The notes under the pieces are model-generated. The model made no database searches and was not told the DNA's origin. It saw only the letters and a list, made by a program, of their open reading frames with translations. 31,689 nt of DNA from Pedosphaera sp. GTDB lineage: Bacteria; Verrucomicrobiota; Verrucomicrobiia; Limisphaerales; UBA9464. Made by a program: the position numbers and the translations under genes. This document shows, in pieces, positions 8,753-17,466 of the stretch; position 1 is the stretch's first letter; every line of letters starts with the position of its first letter. Location of the stretch: positions 1 through 31,689 of the forward strand of contig SIAZ01000004.1 in assembly GCA_009695405.1 (NCBI GenBank), in the 5' to 3' direction.

Positions 8753-9424
8753 TTAGTGGCCCGGTGTCGTTCCGAGAACGATATCAAATCGAGCTTCTAA
8801 TTCCCCAGCCTTAGCCTGTTTTAAAGGATTAAAGGAGACCATCAGAGAGTCGCGCGAAGCGATATCCTTCAGTCCTTTGAGGACTTGATCATTGGCATTT
8901 CCGGCATGACCACGGATATAGCATTGCGTAGTGAACCGTTCACGACCGGCGGTTTTCACGGCAAAGTGGATATGAGGTGTGCGACCCGGATAAGAGACTG
9001 GTCGAATTGTACGGAAAAGATATTCGCCTGTCGAAGCGGTGAGGAAGCGGCCAAAGCCTTGGAAACCGGGATCGCGTCGTCCGGCATTGTCACTGCCCTT
9101 GTGCAAATAAACTCCATTGGCATCGGCCTGCCAGATTTCAACAATCGCATTCCGGATAGGATTTCCTCGGGCATCGAGAATCCGACCACTCAAATAGGTG
9201 ACCACACCGAGAGCGGGCGTGCTCGCTTTGTTCAGGACGAGTAAATCATTGTCGGTATCGAGAGGAAGCCGATCAGGATAGAAAGGACCTTCCGTTTGTA
9301 GAGGCGTTCGGGTGAGAGCCTTGGCAAAGGCTCCGGGTAATGTAAACAAAGCGGGAATGAGCCCCAGTGTTCGTAGAAAATGGCGGCGTGAAGGATACAC
9401 GAGAGGAATCACTGAAAGACTCAA
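8753..9424 (-). CDS. Exported intradiol ring-cleavage dioxygenase
   Basis: A 223-residue member of the intradiol (protocatechuate 3,4-/catechol 1,2-) dioxygenase family, non-haem Fe(III) enzymes that cleave catechols between the hydroxyls. All four expected iron ligands are visible: Y106 (IWQADANGVY), Y145 (RPVSYPGRTP), H151 and H153 (PHIHF). TEGPFYP at 44-50 is the family's usual entry. The N-terminus SRRHFLRTLGLIPALFTLPGAFA looks like a Tat signal, which suggests folding with iron before export. No ATG is available; TTG at 9424 gives the full signal, and a GTG a few codons later is possible. It is the last gene of the minus-strand unit, 71 bases after DUF1501-A. It may act on lignin- or phenolic-type aromatics outside the cytoplasm; the substrate is not evident. 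Confidence 0.85.
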   Translation of the reverse strand: MSLSVIPLVYPSRRHFLRTLGLIPALFTLPGAFAKALTRTPLQTEGPFYPDRLPLDTDNDLLVLNKASTPALGVVTYLSGRILDARGNPIRNAIVEIWQADANGVYLHKGSDNAGRRDPGFQGFGRFLTASTGEYLFRTIRPVSYPGRTPHIHFAVKTAGRERFTTQCYIRGHAGNANDQVLKGLKDIASRDSLMVSFNPLKQAKAGELEARFDIVLGTTPGH

Positions 9425-9495
9425 TCTGGGATCTCAATAAAGTGCGAGCATTTTCCTTCCGATAACGAATAATTCCGAGGTGTCGCTCACTAGAA

Positions 9496-10962
9496 TTAAC
9501 CCAGAATTCCTTCCACAATCTTCCCGTGAACATCGGTCAATCGGAAGTCGCGTCCCTGAAAACGGTAGGTCAATCGTTGATGATCAATGCCCATTAAATG
9601 AAGGAGTGTGGCCTGTAAATCGTGGACGTGCACCGGATCCTTCACCGCGTTCATACCCAAATCATCGGTCTCGCCGTAACTCAAACCCGCTTTCACTCCG
9701 CCCCCAGCCATCCAACTGGTAAAGGCATACGGATGATGATCTCGACCCCATCGTTTCCTATCGTCCAAACTTCCTTGAATAAAAGGTGTCCGCCCAAACT
9801 CGCCACCCCAAATCACCAAGGTGTCCTCAAGTAATCCTCGCTGTTTTAAATCCGCAACCAAACCCGCCGAGGGTTGATCGGTGTCCCGACATTGGGTGTA
9901 AAGTTCTGTGGTCAGACTGTTGTGCTGATCCCATCCCGCATGCATCACCTGCACACATCGGACACCTCGCTCGATTAACCGCCTCGCCATAAGGCAATTG
10001 TAGGCAAAGGTCCCCTGCTCCTTTACCGAAGGACCATAAAGATCCAGGACAGATTTGGGTTCGCTTGAAATATCGGCTAACTCAGGGACACTCGTCTGCA
10101 TCCGAAAGGCCATCTCATATTGGGCAATCCGTGCCGCGGTCTCCGGATCTCCCTGCTCTCGAAACTTCAGCGCATTCAATTCAGCAAGGTCATCAAGCTG
10201 AGCGCGGCGGGTGGCTGGATCAATCCCTGCTGGATTGCCCAAATACAAAACCGGCTCGCCACTGCCACGGAATTTTACTCCCTGATATCGAGAGGGTAGA
10301 AACCCAGAACCCCAATAGAAGTCATAGAAAATCTGACCACAACTCGTCCCTTTGCTGACCGATGTCATCACCACAAAGGCTGGCAAATTCTCAGTGTCAC
10401 TTCCCAATCCATAGGTCAACCAAGCTCCCAAAGTCGGGCGCCCGGGAATTTCTGCTCCGCTGAGCATTAATGAAATCCCTGGAGCGTGATTCACAGAATC
10501 GGTGTGAAGACTTTTCACAAAGCACAGGTCATCCGCCTGCCGAGCAATGTGGGGCAAAAATTGACTGACCCACGCCCCACTTTGTCCTCGTTGATGGAAG
10601 GGCTCAACTGGAGCCAAAAGTAGCTTTCCATCGGTCTTGCCAGTCATGGTACTAAACCGGCGTCCACCAACATACTCATCGGGCAAAGGCTTCCCATGCA
10701 AAGCCTGAAGCTTGGGCTTATAATCAAACAGATCGACATGTGTCGGAGCTCCATTCTGAAAAAGGTAAATGACCCGTTTCGCTTTAGGAATCTGGTGCGG
10801 ACGTCCCCTAAGACTCCCCTGCCCTGCTTCCGCTATGATAGCCCCTTTTACTGGATCACGGCCCATTAATCCGGCCAGTGCAGCCATCCCGAGTCCCGTC
10901 CCTGTACGACCTAGGAAAGTGCGGCGTGTTAAGCGAAGTCGATGTTCAATTCGGGGATCCAT
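9496..10962 (-). CDS. DUF1501 protein A, Tat-exported
   Basis: A 488-residue DUF1501 protein with an N-terminal twin-arginine signal (LTRRTFLGRTGTGLGMAALA). As I recall, Pfam places DUF1501 in the alkaline-phosphatase-like superfamily; no activity is assigned. Candidate active-site segments shared by the three copies here are QNGAPTHVDLFDYKP near 70-85, HTDSVNHAPG, WGGEFGRTP, GRDHHPYAFTSWMAGGGVK and HDLQATLLHLMGIDH near the end. The start lies six bases after the stop of the PSD1-A gene and there is no clear Shine-Dalgarno sequence, so translational coupling is likely. The pairing suggests it works with PSD1-A in the periplasm or at the surface. Confidence 0.9.
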   Translation of the reverse strand: MDPRIEHRLRLTRRTFLGRTGTGLGMAALAGLMGRDPVKGAIIAEAGQGSLRGRPHQIPKAKRVIYLFQNGAPTHVDLFDYKPKLQALHGKPLPDEYVGGRRFSTMTGKTDGKLLLAPVEPFHQRGQSGAWVSQFLPHIARQADDLCFVKSLHTDSVNHAPGISLMLSGAEIPGRPTLGAWLTYGLGSDTENLPAFVVMTSVSKGTSCGQIFYDFYWGSGFLPSRYQGVKFRGSGEPVLYLGNPAGIDPATRRAQLDDLAELNALKFREQGDPETAARIAQYEMAFRMQTSVPELADISSEPKSVLDLYGPSVKEQGTFAYNCLMARRLIERGVRCVQVMHAGWDQHNSLTTELYTQCRDTDQPSAGLVADLKQRGLLEDTLVIWGGEFGRTPFIQGSLDDRKRWGRDHHPYAFTSWMAGGGVKAGLSYGETDDLGMNAVKDPVHVHDLQATLLHLMGIDHQRLTYRFQGRDFRLTDVHGKIVEGILG

Positions 10963-10968
10963 AATCGA

Positions 10969-13509
10969 TTACTCTTTGCTTAAAGCTTCATCTAAGTTCA
11001 ACACCGTGCTGCACACCACTGTCCAAGCTGCCAACTCTACCTTGTTCACCTCTGGCGTTACCGCCCGTTCCCCAACTCCCAATAAAGCAACAGCCGCACT
11101 CAAATTGGCTGCAAACCGCACTCGGTGGCCTGCAAGTCCACGCAGTAAAACAGAACGCTCTTCCGAGGAGGCATTACGTCCTAGAACCGACTTAAAGACT
11201 CGATCGACTCGGGTCGATTCATCGAGGTCAACGCCTTCAAGAGCGTGTTCTGCTAACACTCTAGAGGCTTCGACAAAACCAGTATCATTTAAGGTCAACA
11301 ATGCGTGCAGTGGCACATTGGTTCGCGGCGTTCGTACCGTGCAACTCTGCCGACTTGCCACATCAAAAAAGAGGGTCGGCCCCAAGATGCGTCGCCAAAA
11401 AATAAAGAGACTACGACAATACAAGGAATCGCCATGATCCTGTTCATATCGCTTGTTGCCAAAGGTTGCCTCCTCCCAAACGCCGCTCGGTTGATAGGGT
11501 CGTACAGCCACTCCACCGACACGCTCTGTCAACAGACCTGCTGCCGCCAAGGTCGCATCACGAATCATCCAAGAGGGCATCCGATACCGCGGACCGCGGC
11601 CCAATAAGCGATTCTCGGGATCTCTTTCTAATAATGTAGCGGCGATACGAGAGGATTGCCGATAAGTCGCACTCGTCACCATGAGTCGCATTAACCGCTT
11701 CACATCCCAACCCGAAGCCACAAAATCGACGGCTAACCAATCCAATAAATCAGGATGCGACGGTTTCTCGCCCTGCACTCCAAAATCTTCCGAAGTCTTC
11801 ACCAATCCAACGCCAAAAAGCCCCTGCCATAACCGATTGACACTCACTCGAGCTGTCAACGGATTCTCCGGCGCCACTAACCATCGAGCTAGATCGAGCC
11901 GATTTGATTGGGTCACAGGCACACCCGATGCGATCGCAGAGGGCAATCCCATGCTCACCGCTGAGCCCAGTTTAAGATAACTGCCCCGCTCCAACATTCG
12001 AGTCGTCCGAGGCGTCTTCATATCATCCATCACCATCACCTTGGGAATCGATTGCTCCAAAGAATCACGCACCCGACGTCGATCGCGCAGACTATCAAGT
12101 ATCTTAACATAGCCCGGGTCGCTTTCTTTCCAATAAGCCATTAACTTTTCAATCCCCCCGACAGAGCGATCACGCGGGAAGGCTTTGAGCGGTTCCCGTA
12201 TTTCCTTAGGAAGATCTTGGGTCGAGGGGGACTCATCCGCAGATTTGCCTTTCGCACGCACAAACTTGACTCCCTCAAAATGTGCAGTGACCTCTGAGGC
12301 TAACTCCAGTTCTGAGGTTAATCGCTTCAATTTCTCCGCCTGATCCAAGGTGGGTACTAATAAATTCGGTGGAGTTTGAGGATTACCGCCACTGCCATCG
12401 ACGATTGTTTGATCAAAGAAAGCCAACAACCGGAAATAATCACGCTGGGTATGGGGGTCAAACTTGTGATCATGGCAACGTGTGCAGTTAAAAGTCGCCC
12501 CTAACCACACCGTCGCGACGGTTTCTGTTTGGTCAAAGAGATAGTCAATCCGGTTTTCTTCAGCGATCCGACCACCCTCACCGTTGATCGTGTGATTTCG
12601 GAGAAATCCAGTGGCGATCCGTTGATTCTGAGTTGCCGCTGGTAATCGATCCCCCGCGATCTGCCAGACTGTAAATTGGTCAAAAGGCATATTCTGATTG
12701 AACGCCTCCACCACCCAGTCACGCCAAGGCCACATGGTCCTGTCACTATCACCTTGATACCCATTCGAATCGGCATAGCGGGCCGCTTCCAACCAGTCCC
12801 AAGCCATCCGCTCTCCGTAACGTCGCGATGCCAATAAACGATCCACCAATCGCTCAAAAGCATTGACCGCTGGATCCTCCAAAAAGGAAGCCACTTCCGA
12901 GGGCGTGGGCGGTAAACCTGTTAAATCCAAGGTCACTCGACGCACCAAGGTGGCACGGGTGGCTTCTGGTGAGGGAGAGAGCCCCTCCTGAGTCAATCGT
13001 GCTTGGATAAAAGCATCGATTGGATTTCGGCCTTCGGAAGATCCTTGGCTCGCTACTGGCGGCACTCGGGGGCGCTGCGGCAGGATATAAGCCCAGTGTT
13101 TTGCCCAGACCGCACCTTCCTCAATCCATTGCCGAATCAAGGCCACCTGTTGAGCCGAAAGAGGGTGGTTCGACTTTGGCGGCGGCATGACCTCTTCGGG
13201 ATCTGTTGATATTAAACGCCGAAAGAGTTCGCTACGCGCCGCCTGTTTGGGAATGACCGCTACTTCTCCACTTTTGCCCTTACCCAAAGCACCCTCAGGC
13301 TGATCGAGTCGCAACCCCGCTTTACGCGCTTTTTCATCCGGTCCATGACAGGCGAAACAACTGTCAGAGAGAAGGGGCAAAATCTCGCGAGAAAAATCGA
13401 TAGTTGCACGCGCGTTGGTAAGCGATAAAGAGAGAAAGCCTAGCAAAAAGAGAGGCTGAGAAAACCGAGAAAACAATTCTTGCAAGGCCTTTTTTCCTGG
13501 CCATTTCAT
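10969..13509 (-). CDS. PSD1-A: cytochrome c / DUF1549 / DUF1553 protein
   Basis: An 846-residue exported protein of the PSD1 family, frequent in Planctomycetota and Verrucomicrobiota near polysaccharide-degradation genes. Residues 1-34 are a signal peptide. The PSCyt1-type domain follows, with the haem motif CFACH at 51-55 and a likely axial methionine in EEVMPPP near 108. DUF1549 spans about 160-380 and contains a second CxxCH (CTRCHDHKFDP, from residue 342). DUF1553 spans about 535-800 (RWLVAPENPLTARVSVNRLW, SATYRQSS). ATG 13509 is chosen because the signal peptide starts there; ATG 13536 is an alternative, and the frame stays open into the previous gene. The 37-base gap to the GH95-like gene supports one transcript. 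Enzymatic activity is unknown. Confidence 0.88.
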   Translation of the reverse strand: MKWPGKKALQELFSRFSQPLFLLGFLSLSLTNARATIDFSREILPLLSDSCFACHGPDEKARKAGLRLDQPEGALGKGKSGEVAVIPKQAARSELFRRLISTDPEEVMPPPKSNHPLSAQQVALIRQWIEEGAVWAKHWAYILPQRPRVPPVASQGSSEGRNPIDAFIQARLTQEGLSPSPEATRATLVRRVTLDLTGLPPTPSEVASFLEDPAVNAFERLVDRLLASRRYGERMAWDWLEAARYADSNGYQGDSDRTMWPWRDWVVEAFNQNMPFDQFTVWQIAGDRLPAATQNQRIATGFLRNHTINGEGGRIAEENRIDYLFDQTETVATVWLGATFNCTRCHDHKFDPHTQRDYFRLLAFFDQTIVDGSGGNPQTPPNLLVPTLDQAEKLKRLTSELELASEVTAHFEGVKFVRAKGKSADESPSTQDLPKEIREPLKAFPRDRSVGGIEKLMAYWKESDPGYVKILDSLRDRRRVRDSLEQSIPKVMVMDDMKTPRTTRMLERGSYLKLGSAVSMGLPSAIASGVPVTQSNRLDLARWLVAPENPLTARVSVNRLWQGLFGVGLVKTSEDFGVQGEKPSHPDLLDWLAVDFVASGWDVKRLMRLMVTSATYRQSSRIAATLLERDPENRLLGRGPRYRMPSWMIRDATLAAAGLLTERVGGVAVRPYQPSGVWEEATFGNKRYEQDHGDSLYCRSLFIFWRRILGPTLFFDVASRQSCTVRTPRTNVPLHALLTLNDTGFVEASRVLAEHALEGVDLDESTRVDRVFKSVLGRNASSEERSVLLRGLAGHRVRFAANLSAAVALLGVGERAVTPEVNKVELAAWTVVCSTVLNLDEALSKE

Positions 13510-13546
13510 TGAGTATAAAATTTCCAAAAGGAGCATCGTCTCGAGA

Positions 13547-16030
13547 TTAAATTTTGGAAAGAGGCCCTGATTCGAGCCGGAGTACCTCCCCAGACCGTGT
13601 GGATAAGCGAACACGTTCACCCCTCAATTCCTCGTGAAAAACACCCTCGCGCGAAACCAAAATAACGTGGCCTGGCCAAGGATTAATCAGTAAACAATCC
13701 CTCCCCTTTTCACTCTCCAAAGTAATCGGACCGATCACCCCGTTTTGAAACGCTCCGCTCACAAGAAAGGCGCCTGGCGCCCGTAACCGACCGAAACGAG
13801 CGGACTGATGGCGAGGCCAGACTGGGAAGAGTCGCGTCACTCCATTATGAGTTTGCATCAACATTTCATTAATTGTCGCGGGTACGGCGGAACAGGATTC
13901 AATACCGCCACCGCCAGTAAAAACCATCAAATTAGGGAAACCCCATTCCGTCAATTGCCGTCGTAAATAAGCCAATATAACCTCGGGATCGTGCCCCACT
14001 CGGACAGCTCCGGGAAAGGTCAGACTAAAGCCATTGAAATGCCCTACCCATTCCGACTCAGGCCAGCCCCGAACATCCTCTTGCAAGACTCGGAGCATCT
14101 CCGGATCGGAGCTCAATCCAAGGACGCAGGAAGGCCATACCATCCCCATAAATTCGACCCGAGAATTGTTTCGACTCGGACCTATTCGAGCGGCAGCTGG
14201 ACCGGCATCCGCACCTCGAATTCGTCGAACACCGTCCACCATTACTGTGGGAAAATCACTGATTCTCGAAAGGATATTTCGCCATTGAGCTTGTCGAACG
14301 ACATCACTATTTAATTCGCTACTGAGCTCAAGCATCCCCTGAAAAAGCATGCGTACCAAGCCCAAGGAAAGGGCGTTGTTGCGGTCACTACCTCCATCAC
14401 CTACTTCGCCCGAAGCATCTCGAGTAATAACATAGCGCCCGTTCTCTAAGCGCAGATACTCTTCCCAGAAATCGGCTGTCTCGCGGAGAAAAGGATAAAC
14501 CCGACGCGCATAGTCTAGGTCCAAGGTATGGCGAAAGCGCAGAATCATATTGGCAGCAGCAAAGGCGGCATTGCTTTTCTGACCTAAAAACATCCGATTG
14601 CCTTCGCCTGGAATTGAATGACCGGTCGGCATTAGGGATGTCTCTAAACCGCGCGGGCCGATGCCCACATCATAGTATACCCCACGGGTCCCTAGATAAG
14701 TCCGCGCATTGGTACGAGCCGTGGGTAGATAATCGAGAATCGGTGCGTCATAGGGATCCGCTAATTCCGGATGGTTCGATGAAAAAACACCCCACCACGG
14801 CGCTTGATGATTATAATTCAGATGGTAATCCGCCTGCCAAGCGGGTCCGTCGGTCGTAATCCAATTCCCAAAAAGAGACGGCGGAAAGCGCGGGTTGCGG
14901 CTACAGGAAGCCATTAAATACTGGGATCCATAATAAAACCGTTCAATCAAGGGGTCGCCGATCTCCACGAACGATTGAGACCAAAAATGTCGCCACCACT
15001 CGCGATGAGACCGCCGCAACACCTCAATGCGTTGCGGGGTTAGCTCGGAAATTCGGCGTCGCGCCTCTTCGGTTGGTGTCTTCGATTCCTCGTTGGTTAC
15101 AATGGCTGCAACAATTGTCACCGGGTGCCCAGGTGCTAAAACAAAGCGGTCCGCGGACCAACCCTCTCCACGGCTCCATGGTAACCCCGGTTGACGATGG
15201 TGAAACAGGCGCATTGCTACCGCGGCTTCACTCGTCTGACGCGAAGGAGTTGGCTCCAAGGCCATTGTATTGGTATTTAAAACAAAGCGGCGTACCGCCC
15301 AATAGCCATCTGGCAAAGGCCCCGTTGCTGTCTCAGACTCATTTCCCGTCGCTGCCCAAAGACTGACATCGACGCCTGTTTGATCGGTCGGCTTGAAGGG
15401 ATTTACATCGTCGGATTTGCCATCCACCGACAGTTCAATGATCAGTAGATTTTCGGTAGCGGCGACCCACGAACGAAATCGAATGACAGCCCCGGTCCGA
15501 GTGAAAGGCGGTGGATCCTGCATCCGCTGGACAGTGGTCAAGGTGTGAAGGACCTCAGCTGTTTCCAACACCTGTTCCACGCGATACCCCCCATTAACCA
15601 AGGCCGGAATCGCAATATCGATACCACCAATGGGAGCGGGATGCGCATTGGGATACACTGATTTTGTCTTCCAGAAATCGTTCTTAGAAATCCAGAATCG
15701 GTGACGTTCCGGACAATTTGTACTAGCGACCGGCGCCCGATAGACATTTGCGCCGCCATCTTCGCCCAAGCCAAAGTGCCGCTGACGTTCAATCACTCCG
15801 CCGATCACAACACCGACGTCGCCATTCCCTAACAGAGGCCCATCGGGCACTTTGCGACTGGGTACATAAATGGGGGGCCGAGTAAAGACACCCCGTTGAC
15901 GCGCTACCACGGTAAGAGCCTCTTGTTCTAGGCTAAAGGACTTCAAATTGACACCTTCTTGACCAACCGCCCAACTGCATTCAAAAACAGAGAAAAAAAA
16001 CAGGAGGCAGACCGTGAAAAACGGAGTCAT
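13547..16030 (-). CDS. Exported GH95-like glycoside hydrolase
   Basis: An 827-residue protein with a Sec signal (MTPFFTVCLLFFFSVFECSWA) and the layout of family GH95 (alpha-L-fucosidase/galactosidase type): an N-terminal beta-region with DGPLLGNGDVGVVIGG (63-78), an alpha/alpha-barrel, and a C-terminal beta-domain. DYHLNYNHQAPWW at 401-413 lines up with the GH95 stretch holding the two catalytic-site asparagines; N405 and N407 would be their equivalents. NEMLMQTHNGVTRLFPVWP (721-739) matches the late GH95 segment. The general acid cannot be assigned by eye, and identity to characterised fucosidases appears low, so substrate specificity is open. The start overlaps the DUF1501-B stop by four bases (ATGA), which indicates coupled translation within the operon. 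Confidence 0.7.
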   Translation of the reverse strand: MTPFFTVCLLFFFSVFECSWAVGQEGVNLKSFSLEQEALTVVARQRGVFTRPPIYVPSRKVPDGPLLGNGDVGVVIGGVIERQRHFGLGEDGGANVYRAPVASTNCPERHRFWISKNDFWKTKSVYPNAHPAPIGGIDIAIPALVNGGYRVEQVLETAEVLHTLTTVQRMQDPPPFTRTGAVIRFRSWVAATENLLIIELSVDGKSDDVNPFKPTDQTGVDVSLWAATGNESETATGPLPDGYWAVRRFVLNTNTMALEPTPSRQTSEAAVAMRLFHHRQPGLPWSRGEGWSADRFVLAPGHPVTIVAAIVTNEESKTPTEEARRRISELTPQRIEVLRRSHREWWRHFWSQSFVEIGDPLIERFYYGSQYLMASCSRNPRFPPSLFGNWITTDGPAWQADYHLNYNHQAPWWGVFSSNHPELADPYDAPILDYLPTARTNARTYLGTRGVYYDVGIGPRGLETSLMPTGHSIPGEGNRMFLGQKSNAAFAAANMILRFRHTLDLDYARRVYPFLRETADFWEEYLRLENGRYVITRDASGEVGDGGSDRNNALSLGLVRMLFQGMLELSSELNSDVVRQAQWRNILSRISDFPTVMVDGVRRIRGADAGPAAARIGPSRNNSRVEFMGMVWPSCVLGLSSDPEMLRVLQEDVRGWPESEWVGHFNGFSLTFPGAVRVGHDPEVILAYLRRQLTEWGFPNLMVFTGGGGIESCSAVPATINEMLMQTHNGVTRLFPVWPRHQSARFGRLRAPGAFLVSGAFQNGVIGPITLESEKGRDCLLINPWPGHVILVSREGVFHEELRGERVRLSTRSGEVLRLESGPLSKI

Positions 16031-17466
16031 GCAATGACAGCTTTGACCACATCGCCGCCGACGTCGGTCAAACGATAGTTCCGGCCATTATGAAAGAAAG
16101 TAAGGCGTTCATGATCAAATCCGAGCAAGTGCAAGAAGGTTGCGTGCAAGTCATTGACGCTCACCCTATCCACCGTCGCTTTATGGCCCACCTCGTCGGT
16201 TTCACCGTAATGAACCCCGCCTTTGCTTCCGCCGCCGGCCATCCAATAAGTAAAGGCCAAGGGATTATGGTCCCGACCCGGTTTGCTTCCTTTTTGGGAT
16301 ACTGGAAGCCGTCCAAATTCACCGCCCCAAATCACCAAAGTTTCATCGAGAAGCCCCCGTTGTTCTAGGTCCGCTAAAAGCCCTGCAATAGGCTGATCTG
16401 TCTCCTGGGCAAAGCCGCGATGATTGCCGACGATATCTTCGTGCCCATCCCAACTCCGTTGATTGTCCATGCCACCCGAATAAATCTGCACAAAGCGGAC
16501 CCCTCGTTCCACCATCCGACGTGCGGTCATACATTGGGCGGCAAAGTGACTGCAGTGCTTTTGATCGAGCCCATACAACCGGCGGACCAATTCGGATTCT
16601 TTAGAAATATCAAAAGCCTCAGGCGCGGCGGTTTGCATCCGATAAGCTAATTCAAAACTCTCAATCCGCGCGCTCCATTCAGCATCGACAGCCGTTTTTG
16701 CTGCCGGTTTCTGGTTCAAGGCGGCCAGCAAATCCAACTGTGCCCGTTGAGCACTGACATCCATACCCGCAGCTCGGCGTAGGTTATCGATGGGTTCACC
16801 CTTTGGTCGAAGCCAAGTTCCCTGATGAACTCCGGGAAGAAAGCCCGCGCCCCAGTTGGTGGCTTGACCCTTAGGTAGTCCTCGATCGAGGGGATCACTC
16901 ATCACCACAAACGCCGGTAAATTACGACTGACACTCCCCAACCCGTAGGTTGCCCACGAACCCACACAGGGAGAACCCATGCGGGTGGAACCTGTATTGA
17001 TCATAAACAACGCTGGGCTGTGGTTATTAGATTCGGTGTGGCAGGAATGAATGAAGGCCATCTTGTCGACATGCCGAGCCATGTGAGGAAAAAGATCACT
17101 CACCCACGCACCGCTTTTACCGTGTTGTGCCCAAGCAAATGGCGACTGCATTAAAGGACCTACAGCCTCAGTAAAGAATCCGGTTTTATTGTCAAAACCT
17201 GCCAATTCCTTGCCATTCCCTCGAATCAAGCCCAGCTTGTAATCCCAAGTATCTACTTGACTCGGCCCGCCATTCATAAAGAGCCAAATCACTGACTTTG
17301 CGCGCGCCGGAAAATGAGCGATCCTCGGTGCAAATGGATCCACTGGGGTTGCCCCCAATAAACGCTCGTCTCCGAGCAATCCTGCCAAGGCTAGTAATCC
17401 TGCGCCACCACCGGCACGGCGCAAAGCTTCCCGACGGCTCAAAGTCTGAGGAGTATTAGTCGACAT
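16027..17466 (-). CDS. DUF1501 protein B, Tat-exported
   Basis: A 479-residue DUF1501 protein. The signal TLSRREALRRAGGGAGLLALAGLLG is of Tat type. Conserved blocks: FMNGGPSQVDTWDYK, CHTESNNHSPALF, WGGEFGRLP, GRDHNPLAFTYWMAGGG, and HATFLHLLGFDHERLTF. The ATG at 17466 is preferred; it overlaps the end of PSD1-B by 11 bases, while ATG 17478 would overlap by 23. Both choices put the start inside the upstream gene, as expected for coupled translation. Its 3' end overlaps the GH95-like gene by four bases. It is therefore the middle of a PSD1/DUF1501/glycosidase block and is probably needed in fixed ratio with its neighbours. Activity unknown. Confidence 0.9.
   Translation of the reverse strand: MSTNTPQTLSRREALRRAGGGAGLLALAGLLGDERLLGATPVDPFAPRIAHFPARAKSVIWLFMNGGPSQVDTWDYKLGLIRGNGKELAGFDNKTGFFTEAVGPLMQSPFAWAQHGKSGAWVSDLFPHMARHVDKMAFIHSCHTESNNHSPALFMINTGSTRMGSPCVGSWATYGLGSVSRNLPAFVVMSDPLDRGLPKGQATNWGAGFLPGVHQGTWLRPKGEPIDNLRRAAGMDVSAQRAQLDLLAALNQKPAAKTAVDAEWSARIESFELAYRMQTAAPEAFDISKESELVRRLYGLDQKHCSHFAAQCMTARRMVERGVRFVQIYSGGMDNQRSWDGHEDIVGNHRGFAQETDQPIAGLLADLEQRGLLDETLVIWGGEFGRLPVSQKGSKPGRDHNPLAFTYWMAGGGSKGGVHYGETDEVGHKATVDRVSVNDLHATFLHLLGFDHERLTFFHNGRNYRLTDVGGDVVKAVIA

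Noticed and set aside
10769..11437. Long plus-strand open frame of 222 codons opposite DUF1501-A and PSD1-A
   Set aside because: It lies antisense to two well-supported genes, spans their junction, and its translation is rich in S, R, T and P without any domain pattern.
13510..13620. Longer start of PSD1-A inside the GH95-like gene
   Set aside because: The extra residues are the antiparallel-phase reading of the upstream gene end and precede a complete signal peptide at 13509.
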